Source: Paramecium tetraurelia
Lineage: Eukaryota > Ciliophora > Oligohymenophorea > Peniculida > Parameciidae
Length of the DNA stretch: 64,000 nt
Assembly: GCF_000165425.1 (NCBI RefSeq)
Contig: NW_001799619.1
Span: 190,578-254,577, forward strand
Reading direction: 5' to 3'
The notes under the pieces were generated by a model, which saw only the letters and a program-made list of their open reading frames with translations, ran no database searches and had not been told where the DNA came from. Below, piece by piece: positions 23,610 to 36,255 of the stretch. The position numbers were made by a program, and so were the translations under genes. The number at the start of each line of letters is the position of its first letter. Within the stretch, counting starts at the first letter, position 1.

Positions 23610-24785
23610 TCAATCTTATTCTGATAATTAAATTAAGTATCCTTGATCCCATTTACCCTTAATAACTTATCCATCAGCAGTTGTAAATTCTCCTTCTCCG
23701 TGCACCATACCTTCTTCGAACTCACCAAAATATTGCTCTTGATTTGTAAGAATGAGTGTTCCTTGTCCATGCATTTTTCCTTACAAAAAGTTACCTTAAA
23801 TGATTAGTATACTTATTATGTACCTTCATATGAAGCCCATCCATTGCCAATAGTTGTCATATTGTTCCAATCAATTGGTTCATTCAATTCTTCAGTTTGA
23901 AGATTAGTCAATCTTCCTTGGCCCTCATAAAGATTATCCTTCCAATAGCCTGCATAAACTTATTTGCCATCAGCATCTGTTAAAATACCAAATCCATTTC
24001 TAGTTTAAGGGGGATATCCTTATCCTCTATAAATATATCCGTCTTCATATTGCAATGCCAATTCTAGAATAATTTGAATTTAAATACCTTGAATATTTTC
24101 ATCTTCCTCTTCAGCTTAAGGTTCATTGGCTTGGTTGGTTTAGCGACCTTTGCTACCGGAGTCGTCCATCTTATATTTTTTGATGATTTCTTCTGTACTT
24201 TTGAGAGCATTCTAATATCTCTTGTCTAAGTCTTCTTCTGGTTGAGATTATGGAACTTGGGCTTTTTTCTGAGGAGGGGGAGATTTTTGCTTTTCGTAAT
24301 TCGGCTACGGAGGATGAGCATCTACGAAAATCAAATTTGAACTTACTCTTATTTGGCTGTTATGGTTTTTAAACTTGAGGTTGCTAAGCATTTCTCAGTC
24401 TCTCTTAAACTTATTCTAGAGTGAGAAACTGCCTTTAAGGTGACTACAGTTATGGAGCTGGTGATCTGGGAACTTATTGAGATTGCATGAGCACATTTCT
24501 TTGGGGTGAATGTGCTGCCTTCAATCTATCTGGAGATTGGAATGTTCTTTGAGGCGAAGCCATAATTTGACTCATCATTGGTTAGGGTTGATAGGCTTAA
24601 GGAATGATGGTCGAGGCATATGGATTGTATTGATAGGGTGGTGCATATCTCATCCTAGAGTAACCGTATTATGGAGCATATTAAACAGGAGGTCTCCATT
24701 GCTATGGTATTTATGGAAGTACACCATAGGGAGGGTATCTGTATTATGGATATACTTATGGGTAGAAGTGTTAAGGATAATACAT
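23610..24785 (-). CDS. MORN-repeat protein with Pro/Tyr-rich N-terminus, about 365 aa
   Basis: The N-terminal ~110 residues are Pro/Tyr/Gln rich (QYGYSRMRYAPPYQYNPYAS) and likely disordered. The C-terminal third carries MORN repeats: YEDGYIYRGQGYP, YAGYWKDNLYEGQGRL, KMHGQGTL and YFGEFEEGMVHGEGEF. MORN repeats bind membranes or cytoskeleton, and many ciliate members are cortical. Introns are 24322-24346 (25 nt), probably 24064-24087 (24 nt) and a 29-nt GTACAT...TTTAAG; removing all three leaves 366 codons. The start faces the PC4 gene across 20 nt. Confidence 0.86.
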
Positions 24786-24805
24786 TAAATTTAAAAACTT
24801 AATTA

Positions 24806-25162
24806 ATGAAATAGATGAGAGATCGATCTTCTTCTGAAGAGTACGATTAAATTTTTGATGCCAAGAAGTAATCTCCAGCTTAGGAAAAGAAGGGCAAGAA
24901 ATAGAGTTATACATTTGAAGATGGATAATATTTTTTTGATGTAAATATTGTTCTTTTAGAATATTTAAAGCTTACAACTTATAAAAGGGTCACAGTATCC
25001 AAATTCAAAGGAAACACAATGATCAGTTTGCGCGAGTATTTTGATAAAGATGGACAAATGTTGCCAACCAAAAAGGGAATCACATTATCAATGGAGAATT
25101 GGGAGAAATTCAAATAATATATCGGGGAGATTGATGAATGCATAAATAAATTAAAAAAATGA
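24806..25162 (+). CDS. SUB1: Transcriptional coactivator PC4/SUB1, about 108 aa
   Basis: PC4 is a single-stranded-DNA-binding cofactor of RNA polymerase II. The characteristic fold is visible: TTYKRVTVSKFKGN, MISLREYFDKDGQM, PTKKGITLSMENWEKFKQ. A Ser/Lys-rich N-terminal tail precedes it, as in the human protein. A 30-nt GT-AG segment at 24941-24970 is best read as an intron, because removing it restores the expected YFFDLTTYKRV approach to the domain; it is a multiple of three without TGA, so retention would also leave an open frame (118 aa). The stop abuts the start of NOT1. Divergent from the MORN gene, 20 nt away. Confidence 0.92.
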
Positions 25163-28100
25163 ATTATGTTTCACGTAGTCCTTAAGTTCCCATCTATCAA
25201 CAGATAAAGACGTTTGTGCAAGGTCTAGCCCAAAAGCGAAACCAGAAGGTAGTGTTAAATGAGGTTTAATCTCTCATTAATCAATTGGGCATACCTGGTG
25301 AATAGTATTTCCTGCTTCAACTCCTGGAAAGCATCGAAATACAGAAGGAGAAGCAATCACTCACTCAGAAAGGGTAATTCCTGGTGTAATGGCTCCAATA
25401 AGCCTCATCCAAATCCCACTTTATAGATTACTTCTGTGGTGTGGTTGAAGCAGTGTGTCCTTAATCCTAATCCATCACTGAATATTTGTGTGAATTGTGT
25501 AATGCTCTTAAAGTGCCGGCTCTGGTCCAAATGATTATGTGGTTGTCTATCACTTTTTCTTCAAATCAGAATTTCTCTAAAGAAGGCATAAAGATGTTGA
25601 AGAAGAAGCTATAGGAGCCATTTTAATAGAAAAATAATTTATAGGTGCCATAGCACGTAACTCACACATTATTGTACCAACTCAGAAACGTCCCTGAATT
25701 GTCGGTAAAATATTTAAATAATGTTAGGATCTTGAATAAGAAATTAAAAATTTCAACGAGTACGTATAAAATACAAAATAGGCGGATTTAAAATGTTTGT
25801 ATGATGATGGCAAAAAGTACATGAAATTGGATCCAGTTAACATAGAAATCCCTAAAATTAATGAATGCATTAAGCCTGTAGACATTCTTAGAGAATTAGG
25901 ACCTTATACCAGCAATTTGTCTTAAATCTTCACAGAATACACTGATAGTGATATTATGGATTGCTTATTGTATTTGGCTAATAACCAGGGCGAGGATTCT
26001 TCTAAAGATGCTCATAAAGATAAAGATGCTACTAAAGATGTTCAATAGTTGTTTAAATCGACATCGAATACCTAATAGCCAGATTGGGACTTATTATCGT
26101 CTAATGATGCAAATAAACAACCAGAAGATGATTTTATTAAATTCTTTATCAATGACAACAACAAACGATAGTGGTCTTAAGTATTTGAGAAGTTGGATAG
26201 ACCCAATTTAGAGTTGTCACTGTCAGGATATAATAATTTAATGGGATTCTTAGGCAAAATTAAGAAATAATAATAACAATTTTAATTGCCCCATAGACTC
26301 TTATTGGACAAATGGCATAATAAGAAATCTTAGATCAATTTTCTTACCTGTATGTTAAAAGCAAATAAGCCAGAATAGTTGTTTTGGAATGAAATTTAGC
26401 CTAAAAAGCTAGTAGTTATGGAACACAATATTAATTATAAAAATTAATAATAATCGCAATATTGGTAAAATTTAGAGTTTGTTCAAATGCTAATAGAATT
26501 GAGTGAGTATGGATACATAGCTGAAATCAGAGACTTTTTTGAATCAGCAATTAAATAGAACCAAGATTTAATAATATTGGCTTTATTCTAAATTTCACCC
26601 ACTTAAGGTGGAGCATTAATAGATGAATTATTTACATAGCTATTTCCTAATTATGTATCATAACATGCCAATTCTTCACCAGTATTAGAATAGATGTGGA
26701 AATTCAATTAGAATTTATTTATTACTGGAATCAGTGAGTTATATAAGAAAGAATATGGGAAGAAAGAAAATTCATGTTTAAATTTATCAAGGGTCTTGGA
26801 CATAGTTTAACAACTCTTTCAAAATTCCCAGTAAAACAACACATCATTGTTAACAATGGCTAAATTTGATGACTATCAATTTTCAGTTCCTTTGGGTATT
26901 TTAGCGGGTAAGAGAGAATACTTGAATTTTGATATTTGGTTGAATGAGAGAATTAAATCTTAAGGTATTCCTTTTGTTAATGTACTCCTACAATACATAG
27001 ATGAAAATGTTATTCAATAAGTTAAGGAGCATCAAATAAAATCTGGGTTACCAATTGGGTAGTTGGGATAGATGCAAATTTAATAATTAGATTAGATTTT
27101 AGATAAGGGACAATTGAAATTAGAGATGATAACAATCATTTTTGAGTAGTTGATGAATCAAGGGGATAAATTGGGAAATAAGATTAAACAAACTACATAA
27201 TAGTTTTATAAGGAACTTGTTCAAGTCTTTCCTTAATTGGCAGGATAGCCAAATTAAAAAACTAATTAAGAAGTTGAAAGTAAGACAGACAGTTATTTTG
27301 AGAGTTACTACAATGAGTAAATCAGTTTGGAAAACTTCTTAAATTAGATGGTGTAATGGAAAACACAGGGAAGTATATAAGAGAAAGAAGTATATGCTTG
27401 CATAATAACAAATTTGTATAATGAATATCAGTTTCATTTGAAATACCCTAAGAAGGAATTGGAATTAACAGGATAATTATTTGGAGGAGTATTGGAAAGA
27501 GGATTGGTAGAAGGTCAAAGCATTTAGATAGGTTTGAGGATAATTTAAGTGTCATTAAAGAACAACACATAGAGATATGAGTTTGCTGTTAAGGCATTGG
27601 AAGTAATGAAAAATAAAATATATGAATGGCCTTGGTTCGCATAAGAAGTTATGGCATGCGAACAATTATCTTTTAAGAATCCAGATCTTTTGGCAGATAT
27701 AATTAGAGTGTGTGAAAAACATGGAATAAAATCCCCTTTGTAACCTGCTCCACCAATATAGACTGTTTTTCATAAGCCGCTCTAATTGGTAGCTTAGAAA
27801 GAGAAGTAAGAAGAGGAACCAATTTAATTGACTTTAAAGAAATCTGAATCAGTCCCTGTTCAATAGACACATCCAGCTCCCATTGTGGTTCCAGCAGTAG
27901 TTCAACCCATACAAATTCCTACATAATAACCGTAACCTGTAATAGTACCTCAATAACAACCAGTTACCTAGGTTCAATAACATCAATAAATTCATTTACA
28001 ATCAGTCACTCCTCCTCCAACCTTATAGAAGTCCTCATAATTACCAGTTTAACATACACCTTAACCTTAAAAATAGAAATCTGAGGATAGCAATACAAAC

Positions 28101-31100
28101 ATTAATCTCACCTACAAACAAATATTATAAGTGGAATTCGATGAGTTTTAAAGATGTGGAGCAGATTCAGAAGTCAAGGAGTATTTTACTTTCACTTTGA
28201 ACAGCATCTCCTAGAATAATGTTGAGTAGAAGGCAGCTGAAATAAGATAGAAATTAGAAAACTAGGATGCTTTGTTCTATTTCATTAAAACAATTGCCTA
28301 TTTACGTTCTCCAATGGCACAATAATAAGCATAAGGTCCGAATGTAATGTGTTGTCTACTTGCTGCATTGAATAAATCGAAATATTTCTCTGAAGTAGCC
28401 AAGGAAGTCAGCATAGGATTAACAAGATTACTGACCTTCAATAAAACCAGTCCTTCTGCAGATGATCGAAGTACCATTAAAAACATGGGTAGTTTCTTGG
28501 GTCAAATAACAGTATCCAGAGACAAACCTTTCTTGTTTAAGTATTTTGATTACAAGACATTATTAAAATAAAATCAACTCACTATTTATCCACTTTGTAA
28601 AATCTTGGAATAGGTTAAATCTAGTCAAATTTTCACTAAAAATAATAAGTGGGTAAATAGAATCTTATAAGAATTGGATGCTGCTAAAGAAACATGCAAT
28701 ACAATGGCCAAGTATGAAATCATGAATCTACTTAAATCAATCGAATATACGGTCTAACCTATAAATCCAACACCCACTCCTATTACTATACCAAATCCGG
28801 TTGTTCCAACGATAACATAACCTATTGTTTAACCAATCATGGATATGGATCCACTTAATAAATTGAATATCAAGAATCTACCTCAATATGTGATGGCTGA
28901 TTCTAAAAACTTAAATGACAAATTGAATGAGGCTGATTGCAAAAATCTTGTGGCTACAGCCTTAGATCATGCCATATCTGATATCATTCCACCTGTTATT
29001 AGCAGAAGTGTTACTATAGCATTAATTACAACTAGAGAACTAGTTTTTAAAGATTTCGCTCTCGAACCAAACGAAAAACACATGTTAAGAGGAATGCATA
29101 TGATAGCTTCTCATTTATCAGGTAGTTTGGCCATGGTTACTTGCAGAGAACCCTTAAAAGTCAGGATCACCCATTATCTCAAAGAAGGAATTGAATAGAT
29201 TGATCTTGACAATAAAACCAAAGAAACTTTTGTATAAACTGCTGCATAAGAAAATTTAGATCTAGGATGTGCTCTGATCAGAAAAGCAGTTATAGAAAGA
29301 GCATTGGAGGATGTCAATTAAGATCCTTCCATTTTGGAATAATTAGAAAAGAGACAACGATGCAAAGAGAAAGGCTAACAATATAGAGATGAAATCACTT
29401 AAAATCAACTAAAATTCTTACCTGAACCATTACAACCAAGAATCTCTGGTTTGACTGAAGAAGAAATTAGAATCTATGAAGAATTTGGTAATAAGAAGAA
29501 ATAGCCTAAATAATCAGTCTTGCAAAAGGTTTCTACTCTCTGTTAACTACTCTAAGACCCATAGAGCAATGAAGAAAAAATTTAACAATTAATTCAAGAT
29601 TTAAATGAATAGGATTAATCGAATCCGGAGCAATTTTATAAGGATTTGGCTGATAAATTTTTATAGGTTATCTTAACCAATAACTTGACTTCAGAGAAGA
29701 TCTCTATCTCCTTGGATTTGATTACTATCCTTATAAGAAAGATAAATGAAAAAGTTGGTAAGAAATGGAGTGAATTGGTTATTGAATTCATTACTAAAAA
29801 CATCGAACTCTTAGAACATAGTCCATTATGGTGGTAAGCATTCCCTATTATGTTGAATAAAAGATTAATCTAAATGTAGGAGGCTGAATAAGTGATGACT
29901 CAAATTCTCACTAAGGACAATCAAATGAATGTTAGTTCCATTGTATTCATACTTAGAAAGGTTATAATTGAAGAAGATAATAATAATAGTGCATATTTGA
30001 ATTAATTCAAACCTATTTTTAAAGAACTCAGTAAAAAGAAAGACACTAATCCAACAGTCTCTAAATTCTTTATGGAACTTACTAGTTTTGTCTCCAATAA
30101 CCCTTAAACTAAGGTTTTCTAAAAGAAATTAAATTTAATCAAAGGTTTCTATTAAAAAATTGATGAAGAATTTTCGAATAAATTATCTCTCAAATTGAAA
30201 CAATGGTACTAATTAAGTTCAGAGGAAGAGTTCAACAACTTTTTTAGAGTTGAAGGAGAAAGCCAATTCTTTGTTGAAGATTAATTGAGTAAGTTCTGTG
30301 CATATGCAATTGAATTGAGTATGACTGATGTGAATAAAGATTATATGGATCACTCCTAAATTGAATAATTAGGGAAGATGCTTACAATGATGTCTAAGGG
30401 ACTTGACCCAAAGATGAAACCTAAATTTTTTGAAAAACTATTTGATGGATGTTTAATGGTACTCACAAAGTTACATGAAGCCACTAAATAGAAATTTAAT
30501 TAAAGACAATTATTCAAACTGTTTTATAATTTACTTTTTGATTTACAAATTTTGGATGAAGAGAATATTAGATTATTCCATAATAAATTTGCTGAGTTTT
30601 TAGAAAAGGTTGAACCAAGTCTGTATCCAGGATTCTCTTATGCTTGGTTAGAATTACTTTGCAATAGATATTTCTAATAGATTATAACTACAAATGAGAA
30701 TGCCTATGCAAGGTTGATCATTAAATTATTAGAATTTGTGAGGGATACTATTACTGAAGAAACTATCTAATATCATTATGTCTAAGAGTATCTTAAGGGA
30801 GTGACAAGATTATTTATGCTTTTGTTGACTGATTAGAGAAAATTCTGCAGTAAGTATGCCTTCAGTTTTGCAGATGAAGTGCCTTTCAATCATGTGTAAT
30901 TATTAAATTTCAGTTTGGCTGCTTATCCCAATGATCAAACTGATGATCCTCAATCTTGCACCAATATTTATGACATTGCAGATGCTCAATAATTTGGACA
31001 AGTTGTTCATGCTTGTTTTGAAGAACCTACCTAAACCAAAATCAAAGAGGAAATCCAATTCATGCTAAATATGAGTGATGAAGACTTGAAAATCAAGGTA

Positions 31101-31531
31101 AGTAAGTATTTTGATTATGATCAAAAATCTAAGTTACCAACCACCATTTCAGGTTTTTTCCTTTTATTACCAAGACATGAAAATCTCACTATTCAATAGC
31201 AAAGAGCTTTATTAACAAGAATAATAAAGCATTCAAGTTTTGCGATTAGAAACAATGTGATAAATGTAATATTGAATTAAATTCGTTATCCTGAAAGGGC
31301 TACTGAATTCTATATTCGATACATCCTATCACAATTCATTGTTGGGGACAATTCCTAAATTTAAGAATAATATACGACGTACCATTATTGTTTATTATCA
31401 ATAGATTGATCACTAAACGTTTCTTATCGGAAAACCCCAAGACTTGGGGAATGCTTTACTTGCATGAGGAATTAAAGAGAACTCAATCTAATAACAACCA
31501 ATACAAATAGTATTAGATTCAAAGACAATGA
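25159..31531 (+). CDS. CNOT1: CCR4-NOT complex scaffold NOT1, about 2,107 aa
   Basis: NOT1 is the scaffold of the CCR4-NOT deadenylase, which shortens mRNA poly(A) tails. Order: helical N-terminal part; Pro/Gln-rich linker (~residues 850-970); MIF4G-like CAF1-binding region (~970-1200, TFTLNSISQNNVEQK...); CNOT9-binding region near 1220-1330 (ATALDHAISDIIPPVISRSV, ELVFKDFALEPNEKHMLRG); and the NOT1 superfamily C-terminus (YPGFSYAWLELLCNRYF, FADEVPFNHVQLLNFSLAAYP). Introns at 25705-25727 (23 nt) and 31379-31404 (26 nt); with ATG 25159 there are 2,108 codons. A second possible start is ATG 25166 with a 29-nt intron at 25175-25203. Either start touches the PC4 stop. Confidence 0.93.
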
Positions 31532-31560
31532 CTTATTAATAAAATGTTCATTCAATAAAA

Positions 31561-32845
31561 TCACTTTTATTGTAAAATATTAAAGAAATATTCTACTTCT
31601 AGTATGCCATCCTCTTACAAATCAGTGCAATGAATAGCATTCTTAACTCTATCGATACCAAATTTAGCTCTTATTGTTTAAGGTCTCAAAGTCCTTGCAA
31701 TTTCAGGATCATGAGGTCCACATAGATCCCTGAAAGATTTAACCTAAATTTTAATTTATATAATTTACAGCATTCTCCTATCTGATTTCCATAGCAATAC
31801 AAGGACCAGATGTTAAATGTTCAGACATGGCTTAGAATTCAGGTAAGACACCCTACATAAGATATGGATTAAGATATACTTTATAGACTTCGAAGAATTC
31901 CTCACTAGTGGCTCTATCCAAATAGAACATTTGCATAGCTGAAATTTCAAAGCCTTCACTTAAAATGATGTCTATGATTTGTCCAGCTCTTCCTTCCAAT
32001 ATTACATGTGGTTTGATGATCGCACAAGTGCAATTATTGAATACTGCTGTTGATTTTAGATTAGATTTATCAGAGAAAAAGAAATCTAATTCTCTTTGTG
32101 CTGATCCAGCTATTCATTATAAATTAATCATCTTACGAGCATCACTGCCATGACAAGCATTCCTGACTCCTTCTGTACCATATAAAGCTCTCATTGAATT
32201 TGGTGCTTCCACTCTAGCAACTTAACATTTAGTTGGACCAATAAGATCTCTCCATTTCTTCACACTATTATCGGCTATCAATTCCAAACCCACTATAAAA
32301 TCACTGCATATGAATTATGTAAGTTCATCAAAGAAGGGTTTGCCCTATTCAAATTTATTAATTATTTACTCTATGTTCTCCATAGAATTGCTGAGCATCA
32401 CCAATTTACATTCTAGTCATTTTCAAATTACCAATTACGAAACCGTTCTTTTCAACTGCAGTAATTATCTTCCCAATGTGTGTATATGCATCTGGTTTTA
32501 TCATGCCAAATGTTCTAAATATTAATCTTAACCACTTACTTTCCTCTTTAGACTTCAAATTTCGATCTCGTAAATACATCTGCATAATCTACTATCTTTA
32601 ATTATCTTGAAAAAACAGTCACAATCGACCCGACATACAAATCCTTCAATTAAACAGAAGGATACTCACATCTTTTAAGAAATATTCTTTTGTTTTTCAA
32701 ATCAAACTAAATCCATTAATCATTTCTTTACCATCTCTATCGTCTTGTCAGCCATAAAGTATATGAGGTTATAGCTCCTTATCAAAGAAGCACTTGTGTC
32801 AAACCATTCTACAATAAACACGTATCTCTCATCGTTGACTGCCAT
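31561..32845 (-). CDS. NME7: Nucleoside diphosphate kinase NME7 (DM10 + two NDPK domains), 385 aa
   Basis: NME7 is an axonemal, gamma-tubulin-complex-associated nucleoside diphosphate kinase. The DM10 domain covers residues 1-95 (NDERYVFIVEWFDTSASLI, KNKRIFLKRCEYPSVQLKD). The first NDPK domain follows (FGMIKPDAYTHIGKII, ALYGTEGVRNACHGSDA), then a second (AIIKPHVILEGRAGQIID, IRAKFGIDRVKNAIHCTDL). The catalytic His is present in both NACHGSD and AIHCTD. Five introns of 25, 25, 25, 27 and 25 nt give 386 codons, close to the human protein (376 aa). A ciliary role fits a ciliate. It ends 29 nt from the convergent NOT1 stop. Confidence 0.95.
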
Positions 32846-33471
32846 CTGTTAATAATAATATATAAATAAATTATAACTATTTTATCATCAATGTATTTTA
32901 TTCAGCTTTTTCTACTTTTTCGTTTGATACTTAATAACATTTTTTATGAATCACATTAATACTACATTCTCCTGCAATTAATTAACACTTTTAAAAAACA
33001 AATAATAGATAGATTTCTTTATGAAATAAACTTATTGTTATAAATTTCTACATATTTCTTCAGACCATTAAAGAATACAATAGCTAGATAATTGATCTAG
33101 AAATTATAAGAAGTAATTTAATTATCTGACTCTTGTTCCAGAAAATAGCACTATTTACAATTTTGAGAAATAAATCATTAAAAAAGCACCTCATTTATAA
33201 TCCATTTCTAAATTTCTTACCTCCAAATTTAGCCATCATTAAATATATCATCAAACTGTATCATTTTAAAGAATGAGGTATTATCTAAATTGAAATAATA
33301 AGAATTAAATTGTGTTATGTTATCTTAATACTTTCATATGTCTATCGTTGAACTCTCTTTACTTTCTAATTAGGTTCAGAATAGATTTATTATACCGATT
33401 AAATTACTAAAATAATGTATCCATCATTAAATTAGCAAATCAAAAATCAAAAAAAAACATAAAATAAAAAA
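32846..33471. other. Gene-poor interval upstream of NME7
   Basis: About 625 nt of A/T-rich sequence with no frame that looks coding on either strand. It ends at the 3' end of the tRNA gene. Confidence 0.4.
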
Positions 33472-33472
33472 A
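33466..33472 (-). terminator. RNA polymerase III T-run after tRNA-Thr
   Basis: An uninterrupted A run on the plus strand immediately before the tRNA 3' end gives a run of T on the tRNA strand, the normal Pol III stop signal. Confidence 0.7.
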
Positions 33473-33544
33473 GCCCCCTGACGGGGTCGAACCGTCGATC
33501 TTCTCCTTACTAGGGAGATGCCTTAACCACTTGGCCAAGAGGGC
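33472..33544 (-). tRNA. tRNA-Thr (anticodon AGT)
   Basis: A 73-nt cloverleaf. The acceptor stem GCCCTCT pairs with AGGGGGC and the discriminator base is T. The D arm is GCC...GGC. The anticodon stem TCTCC/GGAGA encloses the loop CTAGTAA, so the anticodon is AGT (Thr, ACT codons and by inosine ACC). The T arm is GACGG-TTCGACC-CCGTC with the expected TTCGA. No intron; CCA is not encoded. A T run (GGGGGCTTTTTT on the gene strand) directly follows and fits RNA polymerase III termination. This is the only G+C-rich patch in the neighbourhood. Confidence 0.95.
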
Positions 33545-34767
33545 AACCTATTCATTTGCTATGTGAGCTTCTATAAATTCCCATCAAATAATTAAAGGCT
33601 TCTATATTTGCTAAATATACATTTTCAAACCTTCATTTATTTTTATTTTTTATTATAAATATCTATTATTTACAAGTTCTCTAATTATTTTATTATGGAT
33701 TATATTATACTTGAGAAAGTCTAAATAATTATTTTCGAACTTAAATTAATTTTAGATATTTATAATTTAATAAATTTATATTGAATAATAAGTATCATCA
33801 ATTGATCTTTTTCTCATAGATGCTTCTCTTTAATCAAAGTTAAATATGTATAATATATTTTGCTTGGATAATCTTGTGGGAAAAATTTCGGTTATCATGT
33901 AATTCTTATATTTTTTCAAAATTAATATTTCTTTGATTTAATTATTTTAAATTATTTATGAATAATTAATATTAGATATTAATTCTTGTAATTGAGGAAC
34001 TTTAACCACAATGAACCAAAAATACAGAGGTATGGCCTTATATATATGATTATTCTAAGATGTCATATAAAAAGAGATCAATCTTCCATTTGTTAACTTA
34101 CTATGTAAAAGAAGTAATTAAACTGTAAATTTTTGGCAATCTTGTACTTCAAATAAGTATTAAAAAGTATTTAATACATTTTATCTAAAAATAGTATTGA
34201 GTTTTAAGTGTTTTTCTCAAATATTTCTCTATATAATCAAACCCCAAAAATTATTTTAATTGAAAATTTTCATAACATTATGAATATTATTTTGTAAATT
34301 TACGGAATCAAACAAGAGCTAGAAGCCGACCAAACTAATTAATTAGCGCTATGAATACTATTACTATTGAAATAGTAAAATTTATTAAGTGCTTGCGAGT
34401 ATAATTTTTAATAATGACGATCAAATTTGAAATATTACTATCAATCATTATTTCAACAATAAACAGGCTTAATCAAGAAAAAATGGTTCTAAAGCCTTAG
34501 ATGTGCTTATATTAATTTATCATAATAACATTGATGAAAAAGATGATATCAAAAGGTTCAGAGTTATTTATAAAAATAAATATTATATCGGTCTCATCTA
34601 TATTAGATTAAACTATATTAATATTTGTAGTTAGATGTCATAAATAATAATTAAAGTCAATATCTAAAAAGTATATTTAATTTTAATAAATCTATTCGGT
34701 ATATCGCTAGAATATATGAAAATCTAAATAATTTATTATGATTAAAAAAAAAAATATTAATCATCAT
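33545..34767. other. Long gene-poor stretch with a possible relic
   Basis: About 1.2 kb with very low G+C. On the plus strand about 34470-34630 reads NGSKALDVLILIYHNNIDEK and RFRVIYKNKYYIGLIYI without a stop, but no ATG, splice or stop context makes a full gene. It could be an exon of an unmodelled gene or a decayed copy. The remainder shows no coding signal. Confidence 0.35.
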
Positions 34768-36255
34768 TCATTAAAGAATTAATTAAAAAGCCTAGTGTTG
34801 ATTTAATAAAATTTGTTTGGCTTCTTTAATTTGTTGAGAGATTAATTTATTTTCTTTAATTTATTGTCTATCAAAATTATATTAGTTTTTAGAGTGAGTA
34901 ATTTAGTTTTCTTTGATATTAAAACTTTAACGTGGCTCGTTAACTAATTATTATTAAATTTAAGTTAAAGATTTGCAATTTAATGAAGATTAAATTGTTC
35001 TTACCTTTTTTAAAAGACTATTTGATAATGTATTAAGACTATAATTTATATTGGCTTACTGGCACTCCTGATCATCATGATAAATCTCAGAAGGAATATC
35101 CTTAAAATTATATTAATTCAAAGGAAAATGACCACCCTGCATAATCTCAATATGCAAAAAGTCAGATCCTAATTACAAGTCTATTTGGCCAGTTTATTTG
35201 CAAACTTATACCATTGATATTGATCTCTTAAGGAAAAATTTTCGATTTCTTTTTTCTTTTTTCTTCAAATTTTCCTCATTAATAGAGCTATTTTCTATAT
35301 TTTAAACTAGCGAATTGTGGCTGTATTTTTATTTTTAGAGATTTTCTTTATCCTTCACTATTTCAGAGCCTGATGTATTCATTGAAATGTTATTTAATTA
35401 ATCTAATACAAATTTATAAAGATTTAAATTTTTAAAGTCTTCATTTATGAAATCATTAATAATAAAACAATAGTCATTTAATTTAGATGATGTAAAGAAT
35501 TTTATATTATGAGAAGGGTTAATAAATAATTTCTAAATTTTTAAACCGTATATCACACTTACTAATTATCACCATTTTCTTTAGAATTAATTTTTAAAAA
35601 ATTGATTAAAATAAAATACTTGATAATATTGAAGAATAGAACAAATTAGAAAAAAATTGAATCTAAAATTTTTCGGTTTTTGTACAAATCCTAAAAATTA
35701 TTTAAAAAAAATTTATCAAATATTTCAATCATCTAAGCATTTTCAAATATTGATTATTTAACACTTTTTTTATGTTAACTAATTATTCATCCAAACTAAG
35801 TTTTTTACTAATATTATGTTCACTCATAGTATTTTTGATTTCTGAATATATTTATTAAGACAGAATGTTAAATATCTGGTTATTCAAAGCATTTATGTTC
35901 CTCTCTTTCTTATTAATTAGAAAAGTATTATTTTATTCAAACAACTTAATTTCTCCTGTGACAACATCAATAACAATATTTTAACATTTACATATTTATC
36001 TTTTTTTTCTTTATTTCGAAAAGAAATTATTGACATCTCTTTGATAATTTCTAAAAATATGCTTAGCTGTAGAATACTTCAATTTGTGAAGCTTAGCTGC
36101 CTAATTTAATTATGGATGAAAACAACCTAATAAACAGTCAAATGATCCTTGTTCACACTATGAATCAAATTGAATTTGACTTGCTAATCAATATTTAATC
36201 TTTTTCTTTAGAAAGGTTTCTGAGAATTCTCCACTTTCTCTTAAATTTTAATCAT
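34768..36255 (-). CDS. Unknown protein, about 468 aa
   Basis: ATG 36255 (MIKIQEKVENSQKPF) with introns of 23 nt (GTCAAA...TCATAG), 32 nt (GTGTTA...GCTTAG) and 26 nt (GTGTGA...TTTAG) gives 469 codons to TGA 34770-34768. Near the N-terminus are CEQGSFDCLLGCFHPQLNQA and AKHIFRNYQRDVNNFF, then IVIDVVTGEIKLFEQNN. The middle has a hydrophobic, Phe-rich helix-like stretch. The C-terminal half is Asn/Gln/Lys rich with a predicted coil. I do not recognise a family. The intron structure in the middle (about 35600-35750) is the least certain part. Confidence 0.65.

Noticed and set aside
24510-24788. Plus-strand 92-aa frame rich in Trp, Leu and Arg
   Set aside because: Antisense shadow of the Pro/Tyr-rich N-terminus of the MORN gene.
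25175-25203. A certain 29-nt intron at the start of NOT1
   Set aside because: Not adopted as the primary model, because the ATG at 25159 also gives a full frame without it; kept only as an alternative.
28298-28486. Minus-strand 62-aa frame
   Set aside because: Antisense to the coding sequence of NOT1.
31965-32525. Two plus-strand frames (62 and 71 aa)
   Set aside because: Antisense to NME7, whose spliced frame with both catalytic His motifs is certain.
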